From: Phlyctochytrium arcticum
Taxonomy: Eukaryota > Chytridiomycota > Chytridiomycetes > Chytridiales > Chytridiaceae
DNA length: 64,000 nucleotides
Reading direction: 5' to 3'
Assembly (NCBI GenBank): GCA_025602905.1
Contig: JAHLKI010000014.1
Coordinates: 124,001-188,000, forward strand
Shown: positions 33,467 through 44,135 of the stretch, piece by piece
How the letters are laid out: each line of letters begins with the position of its first letter
Position numbering within the stretch: position 1 is the stretch's first letter
The notes under the pieces: model-generated
The model's database searches: none
Told to the model about the DNA's origin: nothing
What the model saw: only the letters and a program-made list of their open reading frames with translations
Made by a program: the position numbers and the translations under genes

Positions 33467-34328
33467 ATCTTACAGAAGTATGCTGTTACTATGACTACGG
33501 ATGTGTATCACGCCTATGGCTTGGAATGAGTTCACGACAACTCCTATATACTTATTGTGCTCCACAAATCGCTAGTGAATCTGTTGCTTGACATTAGGCG
33601 TGTTGCTGCGCAAGGGTGTTTTGACCGTGAGACTTTTTAGGGCATTCTTTACGCGTCGTTAAGTCTCTCATGTCCTGCCAGAATGAAGCATCCGGGACAA
33701 TACCGAAGCAGGTTTCGATTGGAGGATCAGATGAATATGTACCCATTTGATGATCCAAACTTATAATTATGGAGCAATTATTGCAGGTTCCTTTGGCCTG
33801 TGAGACGACCCTGGCAGACGTTCTTTCAATCATGATTCTTCTCCTCCGCATTTGACGATATTGCCCGCACCCAATGTATTGCTCTCCTGACCCAGTAAGG
33901 ACTGTTTGGTGGACCGCAAGCAAGGCCAATTCACACATCATTCGATTTCCTTGACAGGACGGGATGTGCCCTTCTCTTGAATAAATTTTCCCACAATAAT
34001 ATTACCAACCATACCCATGCATCTCTGCATCTATGTGACTCTAAATGATATCCGTCCCTATCTTACGCGTGTATCTCGAATCGAACACGTCTCTCTAAAT
34101 ATGCAAGATACGCTGGAAATTGCGCGTCCGGGGCCGGATGAGCGCGTTCCGCGGGATTTCAATTGGCGAGGCCAGTCCGTGTGGCGCAGCCCGGGCTCCG
34201 ACCGCTGTTCGAAATTCTGGTGGAAATTGAGTTTTTAAACCTTCAATCCCCACTCCAATCCCTCCCTTCAATTTTCTGGACCGACTGATTAGGAAAGAAA
34301 ACCTCATACTCAACAACAACCACAAACG

Positions 34329-35459
34329 ATGCCCATTGCAACAGTCGCAACAGCCGAGGCGCTGGCCCAGGACAACATTGCCGCCAGCAAGGAAGGACAA
34401 TGTCCTGTCCACGCACTCTTTCGAAAGCCCGTGAAAACTGCCGCTACCGCCGTCCCAGAGACTTTGGTCCCCACTGAGGGAGCTGCTAGTCTCTCCAGTG
34501 CTCTTCGAGAAGGCACTGCGGAAGCCCACAAGAATGCAGAGGGCTCTCACTTTACCCGCGAGTTTATCAAGTGCAATGTCGACAAAAATACCTACATTGC
34601 GTACTTGACGGCTTTCCGACATGTTTATAGGTGAGTAGGGTGGTTGTAATATCATTCTGGGGGATGCGGGGTTGGCGTGCTCCCCGAGTTTTGAACTCAT
34701 GTGTTGGGCTGGGAAACATGCACTGCGCAGCATCAGTATACAATAGAAGCACCTTGACGGGATGAATGACATCAGGCTAATAACAACCTTTATTTTAGCG
34801 TTTTGGAAGCGGAGCTGGAGAACCATTCCCACAACCCAGTGGTTCAACTCATCCATTTCCCCCAAGAACTAGACCGCCTCGATGCTATTGATGCAGACAT
34901 TGCCTACCTCTCTCTTCCCCAAAAGCTCACTCCCTCTACCCTTCCCATCTCACCCGCCGCCCAAGCTTACACCTCTCGAATCAAGTCTCTATCCGGCACA
35001 CCGGAACTCCTGGTGGCTCACGCGTACGTCCGGTACATGGGTGACTTGTCGGGAGGACAAATTCTCTCCCGCAAAATCCGCAAAGCTCTGTCTCTTCCCA
35101 ACGACGGCTCAGGCTCTGCATTTTATGAATTCGAGTACCTTGGCGCGACCATCGGAGAGTTTAAAAAGGTCTATCGACATCGGTTGGACCTTGTACCGGC
35201 CGAGTTCCATGAAGCTATTGTCAAAGAGGCGAATCTGGTGTTTGATCTCAATGCGGCAATATTCACAGAGGTAGACAAGCTCCTGCCTTCCTCTTCCATA
35301 AGCTCCGATGAGAGCCCCGACTCTCCATCAAATACCACTGCACCAGCAGCCACAGTTTCCGTCTCTTCCAATGCTTGGTACCTCAATTCTGCTCATTTTG
35401 CGCTACTCTCCTCCGTTCTGGCCCTGCTGGTCACGCTAGCAAGTCGCTACTTTGTTTGA
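34329..35459 (+). CDS. HMX1: Heme oxygenase, C-terminally membrane anchored
   Basis: Opens heme to biliverdin, iron and CO, supplying iron and possibly bilins. Two exons (34329-34630 and 34799-35459) give 320 residues with an exact frame. The catalytic core starts with LSSALREGTAEAHKNAEGSH, containing the proximal heme-ligand histidine, and has the family signature LVAHAYVRYMGDLSGGQIL. An N-terminal extension of about 50 residues contains CPVHALFRKP, which resembles a heme-regulatory Cys-Pro motif (inference). The C-terminal helix HFALLSSVLALLVTLASRYF is a tail anchor, probably to the ER. The 168-nt intron is the longest resolved in the window. Confidence 0.95.
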
Positions 35460-35979
35460 ATAACCTCCCACCCGCCATCTAGCCTTATTCTCATTTCTAT
35501 ACCATATTTTTTAGTTGCCGGCCGACGTGTTTTTGTTTTTGTTTTTGTAGCATACCTTTGGACTTTTCACTCTTTTTTTTTCTTACGACAAAACCTGTAT
35601 GTTCTCTGCGTTGTTTGTGTTTACAGGCTCAATGAAGGGCTGAAATAAATTGCCATTTGTACTTCGTACACATCTCCGCAACAGAGAGAACTGGAGAGCT
35701 CAAGCGAGCAACGGAGGATGTCTCGACGAACGGAAAGTGATTGGGAAATGTAGCACAAAGGTCATATGTTGGTATCGAATGCATGTAATTGGGGGAATCA
35801 TGTAACAGAGGAGTAATGAAATCAGAAACAGTTTTTGGTCCAAAAGGTAATTGATGAGGAATTAGGTTGTGGTACGGAAAAATTAAGATTGCAAAAGATG
35901 AATGGGGATGAATTGTCTAAATGGGACTTTGGAGGGTACGTTGGAAATACGAAAGAGAGCGACTGAGCCTCGACGGGAT
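35460..35979. other. Tail-to-tail intergenic region
   Basis: It holds the 3' flanks of heme oxygenase and the GPI-anchored protein gene. It is T-rich, with a TTTTTG triplet repeat at 35529-35547. No gene is seen. Confidence 0.55.
35529..35547 (+). repeat. (GTTTTT)3 microsatellite
   Basis: Three perfect units of GTTTTT plus a final G, in the heme oxygenase 3' flank. Confidence 0.8.
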
Positions 35980-36855
35980 TCAAATGAAGAAGGCAGCGCC
36001 TGCCACGGCGGCAACTCCTGCAACAATAGCGTTGCCGACCGCGCTGGGCGGTGGTGTTGGCGCAGCCCCACTACCCAACACAAGGACTGATCTTGGTGCT
36101 TCTGATGGTGGAGTTCCACTGCCAGGGCTTGGGGTGCCCGTAGATCCGGAGGTGCTTGTGGGTATTGTCGGCGTTACTGCCAGGACAAGGACCTCCTCGG
36201 CCCCGGCACCTGAGAAACTGCCATCGTGTTTCTTGACTTCGGTATAAAAGATGCGGGCCCGTAGAGATGATTGGGCTGTGAATGGGGCACTCAAGGTCAA
36301 CTGCCGCGGTAAATCAATCAAAAAGGGAAAGGTCGAAACTGTCCCTGTGTCGTTGACGTTTGGGGATGATCGGCTCAAGGTAGTGTTATAGCTGAGTTGT
36401 TGTGGGTTTGGCGATGAGGGGATGGTGAGTGTATAGGAGAATGTGGCATTCAGAATGATTGTGTTAACGGTGGTGGGAGTATATGTCGCTACAAGGGAAA
36501 GTGGGGAGGTGAACGGAAGGGTTTGCGGACATGCCGCCGGGGATTGGGTCTGGGACGGGCAGGTGACGGTGATGTTGGCTGCTGAGACTAACAACAAACA
36601 TAATTAGCTTTTGAAATTTGCAAGTCATGAACCGACGTATAGCTCGGGTGACAGGATGCTCTCTCTTTGGCCCACACCCTTCATCCTCCCCGCCGATAAT
36701 CGACCACGAGATGATTCACACTCGATGAATACCCATCATCTAGTAAAGTTCCCGTCGTCGAGCTACTCAAAACCGTCACTCAGGATTTAAAGGTACTCAC
36801 CACTCAGAACCAAACCACATGCTGTAGCCAGCAAAGTCAGCGCCTTGAGCACCAT
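35980..36855 (-). CDS. Secreted, probably GPI-anchored surface protein
   Basis: Two exons (36855-36801 and 36587-35980) give 220 residues with an exact frame. The signal peptide MVLKALTLLATACGLVLSVSA ends just before ANITV and is split by the intron. The mature part is Thr/Ser/Pro-rich with several N-glycosylation sequons (ANIT, LNAT, YNTT, VNDT). The C-terminus is small residues followed by a hydrophobic tail (GNAIVAGVAAVAGAAFFI) with no basic residues after it, the classical GPI-addition signal. No enzyme family is recognised; a wall or surface structural role is inferred. It would be a client of the GPI pathway whose enzymes (GWT1, GPI18) are also in this window. Confidence 0.82.
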
Positions 36856-37212
36856 GGCAAACCGACGCTACTTGAACTGAAATAACTTGACTTGACGTTG
36901 TCTGTAGTCTATCTAGTCTGTGATTCTTGTGCGAATTTCGAAACGCCTCCTGAACTCGAAAAATCCTTCAAAGCGGTGGAAGACTTCTTGAGGTTCCCTT
37001 CCTAACACTTTATGACAACCCACGGCCTCTTGCTGACGGTCCGGAATAAGTTGCAGCTAAAAGTCCAGTTCTTCTGGTGATCCTGTGTGAACAAAAGGTA
37101 TTTCCCAAATTCGCCTCGAGACTTTTGGTCCGCTCAAGTGTGATCCGTATGCTAAGCCGATGGCTGTGACATCCAACCTCCGCCAGGCCGAGAAATCTTG
37201 TGAGATCAGCTC

Positions 37213-38833
37213 ATGCACGACTTGAATCCATACCTTCTGCATCCGCCAGACTTTGAGCTTTTGGCGGAAAAGTGCGAGTACTTGCGTCCCCAGTAAGTTT
37301 CAGCGTCCACTTGGGATCTCTTTTACTTTGGAACTCACCCCGCTGACAACCATTTGATTAGTGTCAAGAACGGCAAGATTGACTTCAAGAACCCAGAATG
37401 TGCGCGAGACTTAGCCTGTGCGCTCCTCTGGAGCGATTTCAAGCTTCGGCTCGAGATTCCGCTGGATTCGTTGTGTCCTCCCGTAAGTTGAACCTTGATG
37501 ATTAACATCTGATTGCTTTATTTATACTTGTCACAGATTCCAAACAGGTCAGTTGAGTTCGAAAGATTTTCAGGAGGAGTGGACTTTTGACGATATACTT
37601 AGACTGGACTATGTTGTTTTGATTGAGGAAATGGTGCAGGCCATGTTGAGAAAGTCGCGTGAGGATAGACGACTCGAAGCTGCGGAAGAGGAGGTGCGAA
37701 AAGAGGCTGTTCGATTCGGGTCCCGCCAGTCGAAAACATGGATGGAAGAAGAAACTATTTACGGCATTGATGTGTAAGTGCTGTATGTTTTGGACTGGTC
37801 GATGGGGTTTGCTAACGTACTGTCCTTAGAGGAACGGGTGCATCATGTATTTACCCCTTGCTAGCTTGCAGACGCAACCCATCCTGGAAAATGCTCGCTC
37901 TTGGTAACTCTCCCCACTGCTCAAATCCCAGCCAAATCTAATCCTTTGTTCGCAAATCAAGACATTGATGAGCGAACCCTTTCTTACGCCCAGGACAACA
38001 TCAATCGTAATAACTTGAGTTCCCGCGTTGCCCTTTATCACTCCCCGCCTGGCACATCCAGCATCATTCCCAAGTCTGCGCTTCAATCGCTCACCAACGG
38101 CCCGTTCACTTTCTTGATGTGCAATCCACCATTTTACACCTCCAAATCCGCCATTCAGACGTCCCGTGCGCTCAAAGACGAAGATCCGAACGGAGTATGC
38201 ACGGGCACTCTCACGGAGATGGTTGTGGAAGGTGGAGAAGTTGGTTTTGTGACACGGTTGGTTGGTGAGACTGCCGAAATATGGAAGGGATGGTGTACAG
38301 ACTGGCGACGAGGAAGGAAGGAACGAAAGAAGCGGAAACGGGAGGCTAAACAACCAAAATCACTAGAGACCCATGATGGGGATCAGAAAGGGCCGGAATC
38401 TGCCCCCGTACTTGCCCGCCCCCAAACTCTGTTCACCTCCCTTCTGGGCCACAAATCATCCGTTCAGACACTCGTATACCATCTCCGAAATCCCCCTTCC
38501 GCCATCACCGCAGCTCTACCCCATCTCAAAAAAATCATGGTGCGACGAATCAGTGTGGGAAGGACAATGCGCTGGGTGCTCGGTTGGGAGTTTCATTTTT
38601 GGGACCAAAAGGCAATAAAAAAGAATAAGAAACGCAAACAAGAAGACGTTGAGGTTGGGAGCGAGGTACCGGAAGTTGAGATGGATATCGAAAACAATGA
38701 CGAATGGGACTTTAGTCGACCTATTGTCGACGATGAGGTTGGACTAGGCAAACGAGTGGGGGTGCCGCGGAAACCTGCTGTTCCAAAGCAACTTTTGCAG
38801 TTTGTCCCGCGGACTACGATTCGACGATCGTAG
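37213..38833 (+). CDS. METTL16: METTL16-type RNA N6-adenosine methyltransferase
   Basis: S-adenosylmethionine-dependent methyltransferase that acts on U6 snRNA and hairpin RNAs. The start MHDLNPYLLHPPDFELLAEK is the family start. Exons then give HVKNGKIDFKNPECARDLAC, LLWSDFKLRLEIPLDSLCPP, RLDYVVLIEEMVQ, GIDVGTGASCIYPLL (the SAM-binding GxGxS), ALDIDERTLSYAQDNINRNN and the catalytic MCNPPFYTSKSAIQTSR (NPPF). A conserved GRTMRWVLGWEF closes the Rossmann fold. The C-terminus is short and acidic, lacking the long vertebrate regulatory repeats. Introns resolved lie at about 37291-37361, 37483-37537, 37553-37605, 37775-37830 and 37904-37959. It is divergent from the GPI-anchored protein gene. Confidence 0.93.
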
Positions 38834-39021
38834 GCAACAGCTTGTGGCATCGCAACAGGTGAAATGTGAACCAGTAAAAATTGACAAAAATGGTGTAATG
38901 AGTACATACGCGACATCATTCAAAATTACAAGATGAGGGAAGATGGGGGATATTTAAAAGAACAACCTACGAATTGACAAGCCCGTCCCCAAACGACAAC
39001 AAATTATGTTACCCATGCACA

Positions 39022-42000
39022 TTAGAAACCGAATTCGTGCAAGCTTCGCCATACTCCCTCCAGCCGGTCCCTCTGTTCTTCCAGGCCCCGTCGTCGTTCA
39101 CTCACAAACCTATCCTCCATCAGTAAAGCCCCGACACTATCTTGATCCTTTTCCAAGATTCCCAGCCGGCTAACAAGCTCCTTCTCCAAAAGCTCCGAAA
39201 ACTTGCTAACAAAATGGTAGTCGACGTGCATGGGTAAGACATCCGCGAACCGACGGGCAGAGACGCGAAAGTAGGCGTGGGACGCTGCCATGACATGAAG
39301 CACCTCGTCATCGTCTGGGTTATCGGGACGCAGGCGGGAAAGGTCCCGGGGCGTGAGATTTTGGTAGCCCGCGTCGGCCAGTGCTACGAGGGCCTTTGCG
39401 ATCGTGTCTGGGGGTTTGGTGTTTGTCTGGCCAGAATTATTAGATGATGAGGTGTTTGGCGGATGGGAGTTGTTGGCCATTGACTGAGAGGAATGTGTGG
39501 TAGCAGAGGAGAGGAATGGAGAATTGAATGCAGAGGAAAGGCCATGGGAGGATGACGACGAGGACATGGTGCCTGAACTTGGGGGAGGGACTCCCGTGCG
39601 AGCAGCTTCCAGCTGTGCGCGAAACTCGTTGAGAGCGGCCGACTTTGTCCGCGTAAATTCCTCAGACCCCATAGTAAATGGGTATCGCCGTTCCATGGCG
39701 ACGAGGGCATTGACAGTTTCAGAAGTAGAGCGGTAGAGTTCCGTTTGGAACGCTTGAATTACAAACCTAAAGTAGGAAAGAACGCTCTGATAAATACGCG
39801 TCGTCATAACACTCACCAATAAAAAGTACAATACTGACCGAACTTGCCCTTGTAAATTAACAAAGCGACCAAATACCTCTTCAGTGAGTTTACCAACTAG
39901 GACATGTAACTCCCGGCTGACGGCACTCAAGCAAACTTGCCCAAGTCTTGACCAGTCCTCCTGAAATCCTGTCACAAGATAGGTAAAGGCATCATACGCG
40001 CTGTAGCCTTGCAGCTCTCGTCCCTTTTGCGCGTCAATAATACGACGAACATCAGCTACAGTAAGCGGCTTTTTGTGTTCGTGAGTCTGAGGTTGATGGT
40101 GAGCAGCGGATGGACGATGGGCGTCCATGCTCGTACGGTGTTGCGCCCCCGAAGTAGATGAAGTATGATCTGCCGGGGAAGTAGGGCCTGCTACACTGCC
40201 TCGTTTTCCTTGTTGCTTGGAAGTTGCACCGGTTTGCTGTTGTTGTTCTTTTGCAGCTGTCGCCGCCTGTTGAGCGGCGAGACCATTGTCACTATTTCTC
40301 CAACCCAATAGCGAAGACGTCAGAGAACTAGCCATAGAAGCCGGCAACGACGTTATGGATGCGCTACTCGCGGCACTTTTGCCGGTCGCCATTGCAAAAA
40401 GAGGCCGCGTGTTGGCAACCCCTTCCCGAAAGGTATCAAAATGCACGCGTACCAGCTGATAAAATTGCTTAAAATCCTGATGGGCGGTAACATTGTAAGT
40501 CACAAGGGTGCAAAAATGTCGAATCATTTGCAAGAGCTCAATTCGTGAATTGTCGCCCAGTGAGGGAGGCAAACTGTTTAGTTCCGCGACGGTTGCTTGA
40601 ATGGCTTCCTCCGTTCGACTTTGCATTTCCGGTATTGACATTTCCGTTAGCATGGTCAGTTGTCTGCTCAGTTCTCGGCGCAATGAGTCAATGCCGAACC
40701 GATCCAGTTGACGGCGAATGTTTGACCAAGGGGCCTGATTCGCAAAAAATGACTCCTCCATTTTCCGCGCCTCATCAAAGCTCACTCCATGGTCCAAATC
40801 AGCCTTTGTCGGGTTCTTAATCATCCAGTAACCTAGTTTAAGATGATACGCCTGGCCTAGCATAATTTGCAACCATCGATCGTGCGTTCCAGCTTCAACT
40901 GTGTCTGGTTTAGTCAAGACGCCCAGAGTGCGCATTCCGTGGGGATCGACTTCTTTGGCCATGTGCACGATAGCCTGATTGTCAATTTCGTCCTTGCAGG
41001 TGATAGTAGCAACAATGATGGCCCGATCTTTACTGATGTACGATCGAACGAGCTCCTCCACCATCGTAATGTTTTGTGAATCTTCCTTGCGATCTACGCT
41101 ACGAATTATACCAGGCAAGTCAATCAATGTGAGGTGGACACCGGCTCCGCGGATGTCGAGGCAAATAACGTTGCGAGAGAATTTCAACTCGTTGCTGGCA
41201 GCTTCCTTGTCACGCGCAGCAGCCGAAGAGTCGTCAAAATCATAGTCCAAATAACGCGTAGGAGCTGACGAAGGGTTTAGGATGGCCTTCTGAGCTCGAC
41301 GGACCAGAATGTCAACTTCATCCTTATCAGTAATTTTGCTGCCAAAGGGTGCCTCCTTGACAGACTTCAAGGGTCGACCTGCTGCATCGTACTCAAATCG
41401 CAACTTGACACTGCAAGACCAAGGTGGAGATGGACTGCCTTCAAATCCCGCGGCAGAGGCGGACGCAGAAGGCTCTGTGTCGTGTTCTGCCATTCGTACT
41501 TCGGTCACACAGCGTGTACAGGTCCCTTCATTTCTTGGCAAAACAACTCCGCAAAGCGCCTCAATCACACTAGACTTGCCGACACTTTGATTCCCGCATA
41601 CTACGATGGTTGGTAGGTCCAAGTCCATGTGAGCACCAGCGTCACGCATCGTGTTGACCATCGTCACCATACGCCGAGCCCGCAATGCGTAGGCACTGGA
41701 TTCGAGGAACGCGTCAGCAGACATTCCCTGCGTATCTTGAGTCGCACCATACGCGGCATTGGTGTTGTTGGCCGACCGTGCAGGGGTAGAACCATTATAG
41801 GAATTTGACGCATATCGAGACGCACCCCCACCACCATTCAAGTGTGACATGACGACGTGTAGACGCTGGTGGGCGGGTTGCTTGTAGGATGAAGATATTC
41901 TGGCCAGGGAGGAGTGAGCGACAAAGCTCGGAGGTGGGATATACGGGGGGTAGTAGTCTCCAACTTTATGGGTGTGTGATTCTGCTGCTTCGTGGGTCAA

Positions 42001-42399
42001 GGGATCAACCCTGTCCAAGTGATCAATCTCAGGAGATATCGACTCTGTTCCTTCGGGTAAAACTTCCTTGCCGCTGGTGGAAAGTAACGAAGAGGCTCGA
42101 CTGCTGGGGCCACTGCTTTGGTCTGCTTCACTTGGATTGGAAGATTCCAGAGACTTGTCGGACAGCTGTCGCTTAATAGGATATGAGGGCGGTGATTGCG
42201 GTAAACTTTCAACACTGGCGGTCCCACTGTCACTACTAATGTCACTTGGAGGGTGGGAAGAGTTTGTATCACTGGAAACGTCGCTCTCGTGCCTGCGGGT
42301 ATCACTGGAAACGTCTGAATCAGAGCTCTCGTGGCTGCGGGCTTCTGGTAATTTGGTCGGAGAGAGCGCAGAAGTGACCTTTCGCGCGACCCAAAACAT
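39022..42399 (-). CDS. Dynamin-superfamily GTPase (Mx-like)
   Basis: Large membrane-remodelling GTPase. The genomic frame is 1125 codons; removing a stop-free 72-nt intron (39767-39838) leaves 1101. The first 180 residues are Ser/Asp-rich with repeated DVSSDT units (SDSDVSSDTRRHESDVSSDT). The G domain carries VVCGNQSVGKSSVIEALCGV (G1), LPRNEGTCTRC (G2), HLTLIDLPGIIRSVD (G3) and TLGVLTKPDT (G4). The stalk follows, interrupted by a Gln/Ser/Thr-rich disordered insert, then a C-terminal GED-like segment (VLHVMAASHAYFRVSARRFA onward). No pleckstrin-homology domain, PRD or transmembrane helix is evident, which points to the Mx-like fungal dynamins rather than Dnm1 or Vps1. It is convergent with METTL16. 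Confidence 0.9.
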   Translation of the reverse strand: MFWVARKVTSALSPTKLPEARSHESSDSDVSSDTRRHESDVSSDTNSSHPPSDISSDSGTASVESLPQSPPSYPIKRQLSDKSLESSNPSEADQSSGPSSRASSLLSTSGKEVLPEGTESISPEIDHLDRVDPLTHEAAESHTHKVGDYYPPYIPPPSFVAHSSLARISSSYKQPAHQRLHVVMSHLNGGGGASRYASNSYNGSTPARSANNTNAAYGATQDTQGMSADAFLESSAYALRARRMVTMVNTMRDAGAHMDLDLPTIVVCGNQSVGKSSVIEALCGVVLPRNEGTCTRCVTEVRMAEHDTEPSASASAAGFEGSPSPPWSCSVKLRFEYDAAGRPLKSVKEAPFGSKITDKDEVDILVRRAQKAILNPSSAPTRYLDYDFDDSSAAARDKEAASNELKFSRNVICLDIRGAGVHLTLIDLPGIIRSVDRKEDSQNITMVEELVRSYISKDRAIIVATITCKDEIDNQAIVHMAKEVDPHGMRTLGVLTKPDTVEAGTHDRWLQIMLGQAYHLKLGYWMIKNPTKADLDHGVSFDEARKMEESFFANQAPWSNIRRQLDRFGIDSLRRELSRQLTMLTEMSIPEMQSRTEEAIQATVAELNSLPPSLGDNSRIELLQMIRHFCTLVTYNVTAHQDFKQFYQLVRVHFDTFREGVANTRPLFAMATGKSAASSASITSLPASMASSLTSSLLGWRNSDNGLAAQQAATAAKEQQQQTGATSKQQGKRGSVAGPTSPADHTSSTSGAQHRTSMDAHRPSAAHHQPQTHEHKKPLTVADVRRIIDAQKGRELQGYSAYDAFTYLVTGFQEDWSRLGQVCLSAVSRELHVLVGKLTEEVFGRFVNLQGQVRSVLYFLLVSVMTTRIYQSVLSYFRFVIQAFQTELYRSTSETVNALVAMERRYPFTMGSEEFTRTKSAALNEFRAQLEAARTGVPPPSSGTMSSSSSSHGLSSAFNSPFLSSATTHSSQSMANNSHPPNTSSSNNSGQTNTKPPDTIAKALVALADAGYQNLTPRDLSRLRPDNPDDDEVLHVMAASHAYFRVSARRFADVLPMHVDYHFVSKFSELLEKELVSRLGILEKDQDSVGALLMEDRFVSERRRGLEEQRDRLEGVWRSLHEFGF
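39767..39838 (-). other. 72-nt stop-free in-frame intron in the dynamin-like gene
   Basis: It begins GTCAGT and ends CTACTTTAG on the coding strand. It is 24 codons with no stop. Splicing joins NLQGQVR to FVIQAFQTELYR, a continuous stalk helix; retention inserts a hydrophobic segment (SVLYFLLVSVM) that is alien to the stalk. Confidence 0.78.
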
Positions 42400-42823
42400 T
42401 TACTTTGGGAAGGAAACGCAGGGATACTTCTGCAATCGTCGCTTTACGGCTTAGAGTTCCAGAGACAGCCATGTGAGACTGATGCACGCAAACCCAATAG
42501 GCAGGCCACTTACCTACCTTTCAATGAATCCGTCCTATCTGCTAAATCAACTTAGTATCAATGGCCAATAGTACGATCACACCTAAAATGCTGCCGCCCA
42601 GTCTCCGGCCCAGTCTTCCAAAAGTGACAAACCGGCCACGCGGAGAGATCATGTGACGGCGGTGACGACCTGCGACTGCGCCGCACAATCCCACCAGGGC
42701 GAGAGCCCGATCCAGCGAGTCAGCGACGACCACCGAGCAACGACCAGATCTCTAGGAATCTAGGAGCAATCTCCAGCAGCCTGCCCAAGCTCCACTTTGT
42801 TAAGCAACGTTACCAAGCACAGA

Positions 42824-43959
42824 ATGGGCTACAGAGACGATCGCGACGACCCTTACCGTCGGGTCTATATCGGTAAGTGCTCCCCTGCGTTGTTCGAACG
42901 ATCTCAGACGTTTACTCTGCGGCAACAGGCAAACTCCCCAACGATGTGTCCCGACGGGAAGTCGAGCGACTAACCGACGAGTTTGGTCCCATTGACAGCG
43001 TCCGCATTCTGAGCGGTTACGCCTTTGTTGAGTTTGCCAAAGAGCGGGACGCCGAACGATGCGTAAGGCGCCTGGATGGTGAGCGATTTGATGGCTACAG
43101 GTACTGTTTTGGTTGTGAATTGCATTTTGCCTTTAGATGCTGATCAGTTGTCGTTTCCGACATTATAACAGACTGATCGTGCAACCCGCGCGCAGCCAGA
43201 AAAACGGAGGTCGGGATCAAACTGCTGCTCCCAGAGGATCCAAGGCAGCGTACAGGTATGTTTAGACCAATATAAGTGGGTGCTATGGTGATCCTGAGGC
43301 ACTTTCTTCAGAATTACTGTATCCAACATGCCAGAAAGAACTTCTTGGCAGGTATGTTAATCGAGTTTATTGAAATGCATCATGCAATGTGCTCATTATT
43401 TTTTTCAGGATCTTAAGGATTTGATGCGCAAGGCCGGCGAGGTAGTCTACACAGATATCAACAGGGAGCAGAGAGAAGGGTGAGTTGGGGATGGCTTTTG
43501 CCTCTGCTGCCATGGATCTCTAACTATGGCTTTAGACTTGTCGAGTTCTCGAATGAGGCCGACATGGAGAACGCCCTTCGCATGTTCCAAGACTATGAAT
43601 TTGAGGGCAAAGTTCTAACAGTCGCTGCTGGGGTATGTGAGCGAAAGAAAATAAGCGGAGATCGCGGTTATTCTAAGACTTATTATCAGGAAAATGTTGG
43701 CAAACCTCGCGATGGCGACAGCAGGTCCACTCGAAGACGTTCGCGATCTCCTCCACCAGCACGGCGCCGATCTCGATCGCGTTCCCCTCGTCGCAGATCA
43801 GCTTCTCCTCGAGCAGCGGTTAGGGATGATGCGCGTAGTCCCTCAGTAAAGGGTGAACGCAGCCCTTCGCCGCCCCCACGTCGCAGTCTCACCCCTCAGC
43901 GAAGCCCCACCCCCGAGAATGATGATTCCCGTCGTCGCTCCACTTCTCCTCGTCGTTGA
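42824..43959 (+). CDS. SR-family splicing factor (SRSF1-like, two RRMs plus RS domain)
   Basis: Nuclear splicing regulator. The first short exon encodes MGYRDDRDDPYRRVYIG and is spliced (intron 42872-42928) into RRM1: KLPNDVSRREVERLTDEFGP, RILSGYAFVEFAKERDAERC. After a Gly/Arg linker (about 43200-43260), RRM2 follows: RITVSNMPERTSWQDLKDLM, RKAGEVVYTDINREQREGLV and EFSNEADMENALRMFQDYEF, without the SWQDLKD change seen in non-SR proteins; this heptapeptide is the SRSF1-type hallmark. The C-terminus is an RS domain (RRRSRSPPPARRRSRSRSPR), then SP and TP repeats ending STSPRR. Five or six introns. Stop TGA at 43957-43959. Confidence 0.92.
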
Positions 43960-44135
43960 TTTGCACTGTCATTTCGCTTCCAGCTGTTGTTGAGTCTGAG
44001 GTCGTGTCGCTCTTTTAAGAGTTGTTGGAAATCGGTAGCAAATCCATTGGCATATATAATGATCTGCCCTTTGTGTTGTTTTGTGGTGTGGGAGAAATGA
44101 TTTAATCAAGATGAATTTTTGAAAGATCCGTGGGC

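Larger units (their letters stand above)
33241..34328. other. 1.1-kb gene-poor gap after the CRN-like gene
   Basis: No gene is confidently supported. It holds two perfect inverted repeats (listed separately) and a minus-strand frame of 115 codons (33594-33941) without recognisable motifs. I looked for the missing CRN C-terminal domain in three frames just after the stop and saw none. The last part is the heme oxygenase promoter. Confidence 0.5.

Noticed and set aside
33594..33941. 115-codon minus-strand frame in the gap after the CRN-like gene
   Set aside because: No motif, no conserved-looking composition and not matching any CRN C-terminal domain; a frame of this size can occur by chance.
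33241..34328. tRNA or other RNA gene near the GC-rich inverted repeats
   Set aside because: No cloverleaf, no A/B box pair and no CCA-adjacent stem were found; the repeats are simple hairpins.
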